Source: Desmodesmus armatus (lineage: Eukaryota; Chlorophyta; Chlorophyceae; Sphaeropleales; Scenedesmaceae). Taken from it: 64,000 nt of DNA. The first letter of the stretch is position 1. Each line of letters begins with the position of its first letter. The position numbers and the translations under genes were made by a program. Below, one piece after another: positions 14,101-28,372 of the stretch. Under the pieces are notes generated by a model that had not been told where the DNA came from, did no database searches, and saw only the letters and a program-made list of their open reading frames with translations. The DNA lies in contig VIIQ02000086.1 of assembly GCA_007449985.2 (NCBI GenBank), positions 287,410 through 351,409 on the forward strand, given 5' to 3'.

Positions 14101-17100
14101 AGGACAGCAGCAGATGTGGTTGTGACAGCACTGCCAACAAGAGCAATGGCAAGTAAGCAGCACAGCACAGCACAGCACACCAGTCCCACCTCACGGTACA
14201 TCAGGACTTTGACGTCTTCAAACCTGTGCGGCAACAGAAAGGACCCCACACCACACATTCACATGCAGTAACAGCCTGTGCGCAGCCGTCTTCCCTAGAG
14301 TACATGTTGCAGGACTGTGCTGACAAATCCTAGCAAAGCAACCAAGACTCAAGCATCAGTGTAGTCTCATGTGAACAGCACACCATGATTGCAGGCAGCA
14401 GGGACCTGCACGTTGTAAACGATCCTGCAACTGGTCGAAGAGTGCAGCCCAGGGTCCCCTCACCTGAAGCCGATTCCCCTTGCAATGGTCTGGCAGGTGT
14501 CTCCACAGTAGAACATGCCGTTGGGGTTGGAGCACACACGCAGGTCCAGGCACAGCTCGGCCTGGGCAGGACAGGCACAGCACACAAGTATTCAAGGAGT
14601 TGCCAGCGCAAGATGGGTCGGTGTTATTCATGCCACAGCCACAATCATACATGCTTTCACCACCATCACACCCAGCTAATCCCCAACAACAAATTTCCAA
14701 GCTACAGGTCATATGTGTGCAGAGCCCCCTGCCATCTCCACTTGGAGCTCTTGAAGCAGCAGACCACACCATGCCACCATAGTATTCATGTGACGTAACC
14801 CCGCACATGAATGCACCCACAGGCCACACCTACCTGTGTGAAGTCCTGCACCTCGTCCCTGTAGATGGCATCAAAGGCCACGCCCCTGTAGCCACCCCCC
14901 ACCAGCTGTCGGTACAGGTGTGCAGCCAGATCAGCACGGTCCCAGCCCCGCCTGCTGCCCTTGGCACGCTCATACTGCTGCCAGGCGCGGTACACCAGCG
15001 GCCGCTGCTCTGGTGTGAAGTTGGGGGCACGCTTGCGACCCACCACCTGCAGTTTCAATTTGAACACACAGATAAGGCTGTCACTTCTCAGCCTGACCGC
15101 GCCATGGTAGCACCAACACACACAGATGTACTGATATAGAAGCTGCATGACAATACAGACAACATCCTGAGGTTGATGACAACAGCAACAGGACAAAATA
15201 TCTTGCATCTATTGTGGCTCCTCACCTCCAGGTACTGTGCCTCTGACAGGTGGCCACCAGCCTCAAGTGCCTCAGCAGAGCCCTACAGGCAGCAACAAAC
15301 GGTTGAGTGTGGTCAAACACCTGGCTGTACACTGACGCTCAGATGGCCCGAAAACCCTTTTACAACACCGCTTGCCGGTTGCCAAACGTAAGCCATGGTG
15401 TGTTGGGGCAGCCCAAAAGCAGCCAGGCTGGACCTAGTATAATCTCTGCATAGACCAGAGGTGCCTTGAGCACTGCCAGCTCCTGCTTGGTGAAGCCCTT
15501 GGTGATGGCACCCTCCCACATGCCACGAGACACAAAGTCCGCCTGTAGACACAGACAGCAAACTTGAGATACAGTCGACATTATTGTGACCGCCGGGCTG
15601 CTTACGGGGTCCTGGGGGCAAGAGTCACGCTTGTTTGTAAGTTCTGTGTGACAAAATTCACTGCATGACAGCCTCTCCCAAGCTTCGCAGCAACCCGACG
15701 CTGGCACAGTCCTGTCCCTACAAGCTACATAGCTTCATCCTTGCGGCGAAGGATTCAGACATCACCGCAGTCTGTGCGTGCTGCCCTGCATAACCGTGCC
15801 AGCCCCACTCACATATGTGATCTCGTGCGCCAGGAGGCGTTGCACCGCAGCGGGGCCGTTGCCATGCACAGCAGCCTCCTCTGCCTGCCCCGCTGCCTTC
15901 GCCCTGCGCTTCTGCCGCCGACCCACTGCATCAGCTGCTGCTGCACCTTGCTGGTCCCAGCCCTCCTGCCAGTTGGGTGCCTCGTTAGGCTCGAGCTCAT
16001 CATCATCTGCACTGCTGCTGCTGTAGTCACTGACGTCATCCTCGTACTCGTCGCCCTCCTCATCCATCCAGTCGTCCTGCCCGAGGTCAACTTCCAGTCC
16101 GATGCCGTCCCAATCGTCGATCTCGCGGCCGACTAAGTGACCGTCTGGCGTGCGGGCGAAGAAGCTCTCTGCACAGCTTGCGTCGAGAGCCTTCAGCCAG
16201 TCACGTGTGGTCATGAAGAGCGGGAAGGCTGCCTGCGGCACATCGATGAGGCTGGCTGGCTCCCGGTTGGCTGCTGCCACGGCTGCTGCATCGTCGGAGT
16301 TGGTGATGGCCGCAGCTTGCAGGCGCCTGAAGGTCGAGGCCACCTGCACGGCAGGACAAAAGGGACATTGAGTGCTTATTAGTGATTCGTTTGCCATACT
16401 GTACGGCTGCTCGAGCAAACCTTGAAATGCACCTATCCCACAGTGACACACCACAATACGCAGGCTTGCAGCCATTGCCAGTGCATGCCGTATCACTTCG
16501 CACCCAGCAGCCAACCAACCCACCTGCTCCTTGAGGGTCTTGCTGGCTGTGACGAAAACAGCTTGTCGGTGCTTGTGGCTCTGCTGGTAGGCACTCAGCC
16601 ACTCAAAGAACATCCTGAACACCAGCACCTGCAACCCAAGGCAACACAAGATCAAGGTACCTTTGTCACATGGCCTTCAACCTGACAGGCACGCTGCACT
16701 GTTAGTAAGGCGGCGGATAATGAGCATGCACCCTGTGTACACCGCCCGCCGCTGCACCAACCAGCTCAGCTTGCAGACACAGTTAGCACACAGCGCAACC
16801 TCCATAATGACATGAAAGAACGAAAAAGCAGAAAGCAAGCTTGCAACAGTTAGCGTACCGTTGTCTTGCCAGTGCCGGAGCGCCCCAGCAGCAGCATGCT
16901 TGCAGGTGGGTGTGGCACCTTCTCGATGATGTCCAGCTCCTGCTCTGACACCCTGAAGGGGAACTCAACCTCATCCTCACGCTGACCACGCAGCACAGCA
17001 CGCACCTGCACCAGGCAAGGACACGGCACAGGAGGGGTTCAGCCCTTCTGGTAACAAGCATTTTGCGAGCATGCTTTTGGGCGCAGGCATGCCATCGGGT

Positions 17101-20100
17101 GTGCACAGCCGCGGACCCTGAGCTTGAACGCGCCTTGCGCCACAAGCATTGAGGTGATCCACCCACTAGAGTGCAACGGGTGGTACATGTGGAACGCCAC
17201 AAAACCTGCGAGGCCTACCCCAACAGTAGTTCTTGGTAAACCCACTGACACAAAGCCATCAGCAGAGCACAGCGTACAGGGGTCACGTACCAACTCCCTG
17301 CTGACGTTGTACAGCTTGAGCAGCGTGTACACATCCTCCGTGCCGTTGGCAGGAGGCAGGTGCTCAATCAGGCGCTGCTCCTTCTCATCCTGCTGCCCCC
17401 CACCATTGGCCTCTGCACCCTGCTGCTGCTGCTTGCCGGCTTGGCCGTCCCCTGCAACAGCTGCAGCAGCTGCACGTGCCAGGGCTGCGGTTGGGTCATT
17501 GGCGCCAGTTGGACCAGCAGCAGTGAGCATGCCCCCTGCTGCTGCTGCTGCCGCCAGGTCATCGTCGTCATCATCTGCTGAGGGCATGCGGGTGTACTCG
17601 CAGGGCAGTCTGCCCTCCACCCCTGAGATGGTGGTCAGACCGCCAGCAGCAGCGCCAGCCTGGAAGCACAGTGCAGGGATGACACACAGGCGCACGCAGA
17701 CGCCAGCAGCGCACAACATCTGTGAGGAACATTGCTAGGTTGGCGGCTGCACAGCACATTTTCCTGCTGGCTTCATAAGCTGTACAGCCTTGTAGGACGC
17801 CGCACAGCATGCAAGCAGCAGAGGCGTAATCTAATGACCGTCATGCAGACACCTGTCACAGCAGGGAGTGCCTGCGTACTCACACATGCTCACTAGGATC
17901 CAACCTACCAGGATGGTCCAAGCCACTGGGGAGTGCATTGGTATCGGTGTGTGATGGTTGATGACGACCTGACACATGCTGCTTGCCACCCTTGCTGATG
18001 ACAGTCGATCATGGCCCATGCCTGCTCACCTTGTTGTTGTTGTTGCCTCCAGCTTGTGTGGCTGCTGCTCCTACGGGCCTCAGCTTGAGCCTCTGCCGCA
18101 CCTGCATGCTGCGCCTGTGGCTGGCAATGATGGTGGCCAGCGTGTTGCTGTGCTGCAGAGCGCGCTCGTAGCGGTCATGGCTGTCGTGCAGGGCCCACAC
18201 GCGGATCATGTCGCACCAGCAGTGACGGGTTTCACTGAAGTCGACAGCAACCTGCAGGCAGTACCGGCGGCAACCTTGTTGAACAGGTGTGGTGGCATTG
18301 CCCAAGGGGTGGTGCACATGCATCAGCAGCCCGTTGTTGCTGAAAGGCTGTAACAGGGTGGGATGTTCAGTCCCGAAGGCTGCCATGTTTCTGCGGATGT
18401 ACTCAACACATGGCAAGCCACTGTGCCACCCTGACCCTTTTCAGTCGCCTGCGCATCACATAGCAAGGCGCTTGGGCAACCAGGGCCGCCAGACGACCGT
18501 TAACATGGACTTGCAGATGCACGACCCTGTTGTGGCTATGATTGCGCACCTGCCATATGATGCGTCCACCCTTGGTGACCTTGGTCCTCCACAGCTCCAG
18601 GCCGGGCTCACTGGTCGCCAGGCGCTTGCTCACACCATCACGCAGCCAGGTGCCCTGGCCAATCTGACACAGCCGCGCAGCAAACAGTCGGCCCAGGTTG
18701 CTGCAGACAAGGTGAAGATGGCGGAGCAAACAGCACAACACAGCAGCAGCGTTTGTTTTGGTGTGTAACAATCTTCACACCAGGATGGCATCATGCAGAC
18801 TGGTCACAGTGGTAAAACAAATGGGCTGCTTGCTGGTACTCCAAGCCCAGGACAAGGCAGCAGGCACGTCCGCCACGAGATCAAACATACATGGGCAGTG
18901 TTGAAGGTTTGCGCACGTATGCACAAGTCAGCAGCTCGGTGTTCAAGGTTTCAGCCACTCACCTGTCCAGCCTCATCCAGGCCACCAAAGCCTCCCTACT
19001 GATGGTGAACTCCCACGGCAGACCATCCAAGCTGTCCTCCTTGATATCTGCCACCGCTGCCGCCGTTGCCGCTGCGCGTGCTGGCGAGCCCATGACACTG
19101 TTGCTGCTGTCCCTACCCAGCCCCTCCTGCAGCTCATCCTCATCATCGTCGTCATCATCAGCTGCTATCAGCTCCATAGCTGCTGCCGCAGCAGCATCCG
19201 CAACAGAGGCATGCTGCTGGCCAGCCGCACCCGCCGCCGCTCCCACTGCTGCCGCTGGCTGCTGCATGTCATTCCCCTCCTGTCCAGCAGCTGCTGCCAC
19301 GCCCTCGGCAAGAGGGACGTCCTTATCCGGCAGCTGCTCTGGGGTCACTTCCTGCAGGCGCTGCTTGATGATGGCATCGTCACGGGCCATGCGTGCAGCA
19401 GAAGTGAGCTGGCGGGCCGCCGCTGACTCAGCACCGGCGGCGGCTGCAGCGGCGGCTGCGGCGGCTGTGACCTCGGGCGCAGGGCAAGCCGCTGCTTGCA
19501 GGGCGCTGGGAATGAGGCTCATGAGGTCGGTCAGCCTGCGCCTTTTCTGCTTGTCCGTCTCAGGTGCTGCATGCGCGGCAGGGCGCTTGTGTGCTGAGAC
19601 CTGCTGGGCGGCCTCTGCTGCTGCAGCAGCGGCGGCGGCAGCTTGCTCGGCAGCTGCTTTCTCTGCAGCAGCTGTTTGATCGGCAGCAGCTGCAGCTGCT
19701 TCGGCTGCCTCCTGCTCCTCCTTGGCTTTGTGCTCAGCAGCAGCTTTCTTTGCCGCTTCTGCTGCGGCCTTTGCCGCCGCTGCCTCTGCGCGCTGCTGCT
19801 CCTGCCTCTTTGCTGCTGCCGCCACCTTCTTCGCCTTCTGCTCAGCATTGGCTATCAGCGTCTTGATGGTGAGGTTCTTGCACACAGAGCTCGCCTGCTG
19901 GTTCTTGCCGTTGCGGGCTGTGAACAGCTCTGTGAGCCCCATGCTGGCAGCTGCCTCCGTCACTGCCGTGACCGCTGCAACACGCTGTTGGTGGTCGTGC
20001 AGAGCGGCAGCTGCATGCAGCAGGGTCTGGCCGAACATTTTGTCCTTGTCCAGGAGCACGGCGGGCTGGCGGGTGGCCAGCAGGGGCTGCAGGGCAGGGA

Positions 20101-23100
20101 CGCCTTCTGCCAGTAGGAGGTGGGACAGGGGGTCGTCACCAAGGACGTCCTGCAGGTGATGCCAAACAAGACGGGCAAATTAAGGAACAGGGGGGCAGCA
20201 GCGCACATGCAGGAGTCAAGGGGTTGATGAAGGGCACACAGACCAAGCGTGACGGGGAGCTAGACAGCAGGGGCACAAGGTGGATTGAAGACACTGGTAC
20301 AAAGGTTTTTCCAACCCGCATTTCCAACCGCATTCCAGCCCAATGCGATGGGTCTTAGCGCATAGAAAGTGGTGCAACGGCGACCTTTGCATGTCGCATA
20401 TGCCAAACATGAGCGCACAGGAACAGCTGTTACGTTGGCAACTTGCCTTGCAGTGAGGCGGCAGGCCAATACTCAGCAGCTGCGGCAGCGCCGCCGCAAT
20501 CGCCGGGACAGCGCCCCTGTTCACGAGGTTCAGCTTGTCTCCAAACATGACGGAGCCCGGTTCATACGGGATGCGCTGCAGCAGCAGCGTCAGGCCCTCC
20601 CCGGTGTCATGCTGCAGCGCCTTCTCCATCAGCATGCCGTAAACCTGCAGCATGAAATTGACGGGAGCTCCATGTAAGATGAACATTCAAGATTACAATG
20701 AAATGCCACTGTCCAGCACGTACGCGACCAAACTCCATTGTTTGAGGATCATGCAACAATGACGCGCTGCACTTCTGCTTACAGACCAGGTGCGCTGCAG
20801 TACATGTAGAGGCCCTGTAGAGGCTCTCCACCGTTGAGCCAGAAGGTGCGTATGACGCCTCTGGACATAGAAGCCTCCATAACCGCCAAAGGTCTTTATA
20901 GGATGGGACATCGCCATGTGACTGCCACATGCACCGGTGACACGCAAAAGAACACGTCAAGGCTGCTATCGCAACCACACCGCAACGCGAGCCAGAGGCG
21001 TGTTGATGGCCCCTGTTCCTTCCACCCCATACCCCTACTCACGTGCTGCAGGGTAAGGTTGACCAGCCGCTGCTTCTCCGCAATGATGTTCAACACCTGA
21101 CTGCCCAGGAACAGGTGCGCCACCGCAGGGGCCTTGTGGAACTCCTTCAGGTGCGCCATCAGCTTGTCACGGGGCAGGTCCTGCAGCGCGGTCAGCACAA
21201 CCTCCTGCCTGCCGAGCCAGGAGCCCAGGAACTGGGCGTTGTCGTGAGATATCCGCCGGTCAAACATGTCCTGCAGGACTGCGGGGCGGTCCCACCGTAT
21301 GACGGGCGGACCGCTGCGGCTCAGCGCCATGGAGAGGAAGCCGTCCAACCAGCAGATGCCCTCAGCCTTTGCCTGGGGGTGAATTGAGCGTGAACAGCAG
21401 CAGCGATATGTCAGTAAGTTTGATGGTGTTGTGAGAGGCCTAAAGCAATCAAGTCAGATGGTTGCTGTTTCAGCCAGCAGCACCCCTGTAACCTGGTTGG
21501 GTTTTCACACCAGGCTGCTTGTGAGGGAGCAAGCATGTGCTCGTGTTTGCACAACCAAAGCAGCCTCAACAGAGCATTGTGACATTATCCAGTTGCAGGC
21601 AGGACGAGGAAGATGGTGACACTGCAGACAGCACCGGTGACATGCAGAGCCTGGTCACAAGCCTAACGACATGACCCTATGCTGTCTGCAATGCCCGCTG
21701 CCTCTTCTTCCTGCCGCACTGTGTCCCCTACTCAATACGCCATGCACCCACCCTCTGCATGCTGCCAGCCCTAGCACCCACCTTAGCAGCAAGCAGCAGC
21801 GCGTGTGTGGTGCTCTGCCCTGTCGCATCCTGCAGGTCCTTCACAGGCTGCAGCAGCTGCATGCCTGCCAGCAGCAGCCTAGTTGCCGCAATGACCGCGA
21901 ACTCAGCATTCTTGCTGCTCACGGCCAGGCTGAGGGGCGTCTGACCCTCACTGTCCAGCACAGACACATCCAGCTCCTGCATGAGCTTCTTCCCTGGCTC
22001 ACCAGCCGTAGGTGTGACTGTGATCTGCTCAAACTCTCGCGTCAGCTTGTCAGGCAGGAGGTGCAGGGAGCTTTCCAACAGGATGGACAGCATCCGCAGG
22101 TCTCCCTGCCTCACTGCTTGATGAAGCGGGGTGGTCCAGCGAGGGGCCTGGACAGTAGGGTCGGCACCCTGTGCTGATGCTGCCTTCTTCTTCTTCTGCT
22201 TGCTGCTAGGGGCGTCTGCGCGCTGATCTGCGCGGGTGCGGCAGGCAAGCAGCGGGTTGGCGCCGGCCTGCAGCAGCAGCTCTGCGGCTTCGTGCTGGTT
22301 TGTGCTGACTGCTGCATACAGCGGGCTGGTGCCGTCCCAGAGGTCCTCAAGGTGCAGTGCATTATCTGGGACCCAGATCCACACGGACGCGTCAACATCT
22401 GGTGCATAGCGCGACTGTTTTTGGTACGCATAGGCGGTCCCCCGGAGTGCCACCTCCTCAAAGTGTTCAGCCCTTCAACAACAGGGAAAAGACGGGAAGA
22501 CAGACAGAAGGAGGGGCAGCAGGCATGGATCAGTGTTAGAGTGACTTAGACACAGGGTGGGGGTGCAGGAGGCACCAACCACTCTTGCCATGCAGTGCTG
22601 ACTGACGCATGATGCATGACCCAAACCGTGTGATGTCACACAGTGTGAACGTCAACAGTGCTACAAGCCATCCATTAGGGTGCTGTCAGAGCAAAGGAGG
22701 CACTGGCATGCAGGACTGTGGAGCAGCTGCCAGCTCATGTGACCAGAGTGATGTCAGACATGGAGACCACGGTACCTTGGGACGTTACTGACAATGAGGT
22801 GATTGATAATCACCCAGTGGCAAACAGTACTACAGCTGATCAGCACTTACTTGGCCAGGGAATCCAGCAACAGCTTCAGTGTCTGTGTGTCTCTGCTATT
22901 GACAGCCTGGCGGATGGCACGGATCCTGCACAGTACACACAGCCTCCAAAGATTATTACAAAGAGAGACACACAGGCCTTGCATCACACAACAACCCTGG
23001 AAGACGATATACAGAGATGCAGTGGTATGCTGTATCTCACTTGTGAGGTCAGCCCCATTCCCCTGCAACTTGTTCTGCCCTGGCTGTTATGTGTTTATGT

Positions 23101-26100
23101 GCGGCCAGCTGGTGGCCCCGCCCTTTGTCGATGTAAGAAACAGGGGCAGCACTACCGGCAGAACCCCTCACCTGTAGCCATGCGGGAAGGTCCAGTACTC
23201 TTCTCCATAGTTCCGTTGGATGTAGCCAGTGGCCCTGTCTCGCGCATACTGAGTGGTCTCAAGGCCGTAAAGGTCTGCTGTATCTTCGTTGACCAGCATG
23301 CCACCCCAACGGGTGCACTTCAGCAGCTGAAGGCACAGGCACACAAGCACAACAGAGAAGATGGAGATTGCTGGATGTAGCAGCCACTGGCTCTTGGCTG
23401 AACACATCTGTATCAAGAGATACGTGGCAGATGCCGCACACAAACTCTGGTGCTTGCACCAACATGGCGGCAACATCCGTAACCTGAGACACATTGCTTC
23501 TGCCATCCTCCCATGGGCTCAGCCGAGGCAGCTAGCCTTATGCGCAGCTGCACAGGTGCTCTGCAGAGCACCTCACGCTGCACACCACTTTGTTGTCTGC
23601 AGGGACGAAACTATGCGGACTGCCCAAACACGCGCCCGCCCCACACCCCTTCCTGAGGGGACAAACCGTGTCATCCGGCCTTCAGCAACCCATACCAAGC
23701 CTTCGCAACGGCAAAACCCCACTGGGGCCGTAGTCACATCAACGCACCCAGGCAGCACGCCCATGCCACAACGCGCGCATCCGCACCCCCTCACCTCCTC
23801 CACCATGGTCCTCCTGCCGTACTTGACTGCCAACCCCAGGGCCTCTATGTCCTCCTGCTGGGACAGCTTCAAGAAGTGGGTGCGAGTACCATGCCTGCAA
23901 TCAGGGTCAGACAAGGGCGCAAATCCGACAGGGGAAGACGGGTCAGCACACACAGCACAGCGTCGGACAGCATGCGCAGCACGCAACAGAGGGTTCAGCA
24001 CAGAGGACTTGGTGCAAACAAGCTGTGTTACAGAGACAGAACCAGCCGGGCACTCATTCTAAGGCATTTGAGAACTGCAGACGTCACCATCTGGGCCATG
24101 TAACGTTACTGTAGGTTGTGACATCAGCCACCCAGGAAGTCCTGACTCTTTGCAGCAAAATGAGCACCAATGGTGGCTGCAGCAGTAACCCCCGCCCCCC
24201 CAGGTACTAACTGAGCCGTATGCTTGCTTACCCGTCGAAGTACTGGGCCAGGGAGTGAGGGGTGCGGGAGTCCAGCAGCTGCTGCAGCAGCTCTAGCGGA
24301 GCATCCTCTTTGATCAACCGCCACAGAATGTAAGCCCCGTCACGAGGAATGGTCTGATAGCTCAACAGGTTGGCGAGGACCTTCCAGCGCTGGTTCCTGG
24401 GCAATACAGGGGAGAAAAGCAGGGCATTTCGAGCATGGTGAGGGTCAGCTCAACGTCATGAGGACAGCGCAGGGAGCAAGCCTTGCAGCATGGCAGGGGT
24501 GCGCTTGGTAAGCCCACACAGCTGTCACATGTGCTGGGGTGAGGCCCGGCCTAATGTAGTACATCAGGACTCTCAGTCATGACACAATGCTACTATTCCT
24601 GCATCAATACACATGCACATACACCCCAGGAGAGGTGATTATGCCTGAGCTGATGTTGGCAGTCGTCCCACAAGATGGCCGTGTGTCCTGTGCTGTACTG
24701 TGCTGTGGTGTGGTGTGCTGTACTGTGCTGTGGTGTGCTGTGGGCACGCATGCAGAGCATGCTCTGCAGCCAACATCACAAAAAAACGCTCAGCCCGCCA
24801 CATGTAAAGGTGCTTTCAATCGATATGTATCACGTCATTTCTTGATTCAAACTGGTCACCCACCTTATCAGGGCCTCCCACATGTACTCGTACTGCACTG
24901 ACCCCTTCTCCTCCGTCCCCACCTGCAGCCACAGCAGCAGGGTCAGTGGTTGGTAGAAACCGGTGTGCTGCTTGTGCTGAACACTGCTTGACGAGGCACA
25001 GTGTGTCTGAGGCCCCACGCTGCTGCAAGCAACACAGCCAAGATTGATACGGCAAGACTCTTGCGGTCACCAGCTGCAGCCGCCGATGTGTGCAGCCCAT
25101 GGCAGACCTCAGAAGAACGACCACCTGTTCCGCATGCTATGGTCACACAGGTTGGTGCAAGGTGTGACTTCAAGGTGTAAACACAAGGTGCAAGGGCAGT
25201 ACATGAGTTTCAGGTGAACTCGGGCGTTTCATAGGAGTGAGAGTCACACCTTGATGTGCAGCCAGGTTGTTGGCTCGTTGAAGTCGCTGGATGCCAGCAC
25301 CTCAACTGCCACAGCAAACTCTTTGGCCTCTGTAATGCTGCAGCCTGGTGGCAGGGTGAACACGTCAACAAGACACACACACAGCTTAGTGTCTTACACA
25401 CTCTCTCTGTCGACACACACAGCTTAGTGTCTTACACAGAGTTTGGGGGGAGCCAATGAGGCTCGAGCATGCCAAATGATGGCATGCCATGTCATCTTTT
25501 GAAAGTTAGTGCAGGCACCCAGTTGTTACTCTGAACGGACTCAGGTCAACAGGCCAGCATCAGTGCAGCTTGCATCTGATGCAGTTGGCAATCAATGTTG
25601 AGGCCACCCACAACACTCGGCAGATTGGCACGTCCGACGTTTTACATTCATGTTCATGCCCATGAGACTTGTGAAACCACTGTAGACACTCGCTCACCTA
25701 TGATGAGCTTCCACAGCAGCAGCATCGCCTCATGCTTCCAGCGCAGCACTCCCTCCTTCTTGCCTCCCTGTACTGCCTGCTGCCACGACTGGAACCCCTT
25801 GCCCAGCTGCTCCTGCAGCCCAGGGTGCTTCTTCAGGTGGTGCAGCAGCTGCTGGCAGATATCCCCAACAGCAGCAGAACCCTCCTCACAGGCCTGACCC
25901 TTGCGCAGGAGCCGCAGGACAACTTCATAGCGCTCGGACTGCTGCCGCTGCTGCGCGTGCTGCTGCAGGAGTTTGCGCTCCAGCTCTTCAGTAATCTGCT
26001 GCTGCCGCTTGCGCTCCTCATCCTCGGCCTGCTGCTGTTTGCGCAGCTGCTCCAGCTGCTGCTGCTGAGCAGGAGTGTTGAGGAAACCCGACAGGAAGCC

Positions 26101-27223
26101 ACCACCTTTGCTGCTGCCCGTATTGGCAGCACTGCCAGGTGTCAAGACGGGCTGCTGAGGAGCGGGGAAGCTGAAAAAGCCCGACAAGGAGCCACCCCCA
26201 CCTCTGCTGCTGCCGCTGCTATCAGCACCACTAGTGCCATTGGAAGCCCCAGCAGCGGCAGCTGCAGGCTGCTGCTTCTGCTTCGCAGCACTACTGCCAA
26301 AGAAGCCTGACACCAAGCCACCAGCCCTACTGCTGCTGCTGGTGCTGCTGACGGCAGCACTGCTGGAAGCCCCAATGGCGGCCGCTGCAGGCTGCTGCTC
26401 CTGCTTTGGCTTTGTAGAGCCACCGCCAAGGAAGCCTGCTTTGAGGCCAGTGGTAGGTGCAGCTGCAGCCTGCTGCTGCTGCTGCTTTGCAGAGCTCCCG
26501 CCAAAGAAGCCTGCTCTGAGGCCACTCACAGGACGGGCCGGCTGCTGCTGCTGCGGCTGCTGCTGCTGTTGTGCTGCCCTCTGCTGCCGCAGCGACGCAC
26601 CCAGCTGGCCACTGGCAAACACCTCATCATCTTCTGAGGACTCTGATGAGGCCTCCTCAAGCAGCCCAGGCATCTCGTCAGACTCGACTATGCCCTCCTC
26701 CACAACCGCTGACTCCTCCTCTGACTCGGAGGAGCCTGCTAGCAGGCCAGGCATTGCATCACTGTCGGCAGCTGCCCCACCCTCCTCAACCCCACTGCCT
26801 GCACCGGCAGCACCACCCTCACCCTCACCCTTACCCTCAGACTCAGACTGGGTCTCCCACTCAGACTCAGACTCAGACTCAGACTCGTCTTCCTCTGCAT
26901 CTGCATACTTAGCCTCCCAGCCATCTGGGTCATCACTGCGTGGGAGCTCCCTAGCAGCAGGGCCAGCAGCAGCGGGATCATCAGAGCCAAAGCCGGGTAA
27001 GTCAGACCCCGACTCAGAGCCAGAGCCATCAGGATTACTGCTGGCGGCTGCCAGTGCATCCCAGCGGCTCCCGCGGGCCTGCTGCTGCTGCTGCCGCTGC
27101 TGCTGCTTGTTTGCCCCACCAGCAGCAGCAGCAGCAGCAGAAGCCTCCTGTTTGCTCAAGGGCTGCCGCTTGGGGGAAGCACGTGCCTGCTGCCCCAGCG
27201 GTCGCAACGACAGTGGTGCCGGG

Positions 27224-27268
<45 letters not shown>

Positions 27269-27989
27269 GGCGGCGGCGGCGGCGGCGGCGGTGGCTGGGA
27301 TTCTGTGAGCAGCGACTGCTGTGTGAGGTACTGATCAAGAGCTGCTTGGTCATGGTCCCGCACCCGCTGTTGCTTCGGCTGCTACGGCTGTTCCCCGCCC
27401 TGCTGTCGCCACTGCTCCTGAGTTGCAGCTGCTTGCTGCTGCTGCTGCTGCTGACTTGGCGGCCCAAGATCCCCTTCCGGCCATTGCCGCTGCTTCTGCT
27501 GCTGCTGTGGCTTTTCCTGCCGCCGCCACTGCTCCTGGGTTGCGGCTGCTTGCTGCTGGTGGTGGTGCTGCTGCTGCTGACTTGGGGGTCCAAGATCCCC
27601 CTCAGGCCATTGGTGCTGGGCAGCAGCCGCTCGCTGCTGTTTCTGCTGCTGCTTTGGCTGTTCCTGCCACCGCCACTGCTCCTGTGTTGGGGCTGCTTGC
27701 TGCTGCTGCTGACTTGGCTGTCCAAGATCCCCTTTCGGCCAATGCTGCTGGGCAGCAGCTGCTGGCTGCTGCTTCTGCTGCTGCTTTGGCTTTTCCTGCC
27801 GCCGCCACTGCTCCTGTGTTGGGGCTGCTTGCTGCTGCTGCTGACTTGGCTGTCCAATATCCCCTTGCCGCCATAGCTCCTGGGCAGCAGCTGGTCGCTG
27901 CTGCTTTGGCTGCTGGTGCTGGTGCTGCTGCTGCTGACTTGGCTGTCCAATATCTACCTGCCGCCGCCACTGCTCATGGGTTGCAGGAG

Positions 27990-28022
<33 letters not shown>

Positions 28023-28319
28023 TGGGTTGTTCCCCATCCTGCCGCCGCCAATGCTGCTCAGTTGGAGCTGCCTGCTGCTGCTGTGCCAATGCCTGGTTCT
28101 GCAGCCTGCGCTGCTCACGTGCCGCTGCTGCCTTCGCCATGCGATCCACCGCCGCCTGCTGCTGCTGCTGGTGCTGCTGCTGCTGCAACTGCTGCTGCTG
28201 CTGCAACTGCTGCTGCATTGCCAAGGGTGCTGGTTGTGGGGCGGGCACATACTGCTGCACGCCTGCAGGCGCACCCCGGATAGCGCCATGCAGCGGTCGA
28301 GGCTGAGTCAACGCTGGGA

Positions 28320-28372
<53 letters not shown>

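Noticed and set aside
18963..20149. Separate gene for an Ala/Glu-rich coiled-coil protein
   Set aside because: The frame is bounded by a clean acceptor and a phase-2 donor that join it to helicase exons on both sides.
26234..27334. Long plus-strand open frame of 366 codons opposite exon 1 of the helicase
   Set aside because: It is the antisense shadow of CAG/GCA-rich coding sequence and encodes only Cys/Ala/Ser runs; the minus strand has the splice structure and motifs.
27382..27384. Reassignment of TAG to glutamine in this organism
   Set aside because: The TypA gene ends with TAG exactly where the family ends, and tens of other exons contain no in-frame TAG. One TAG in a Gln-rich run and one in a damaged gene are not enough.
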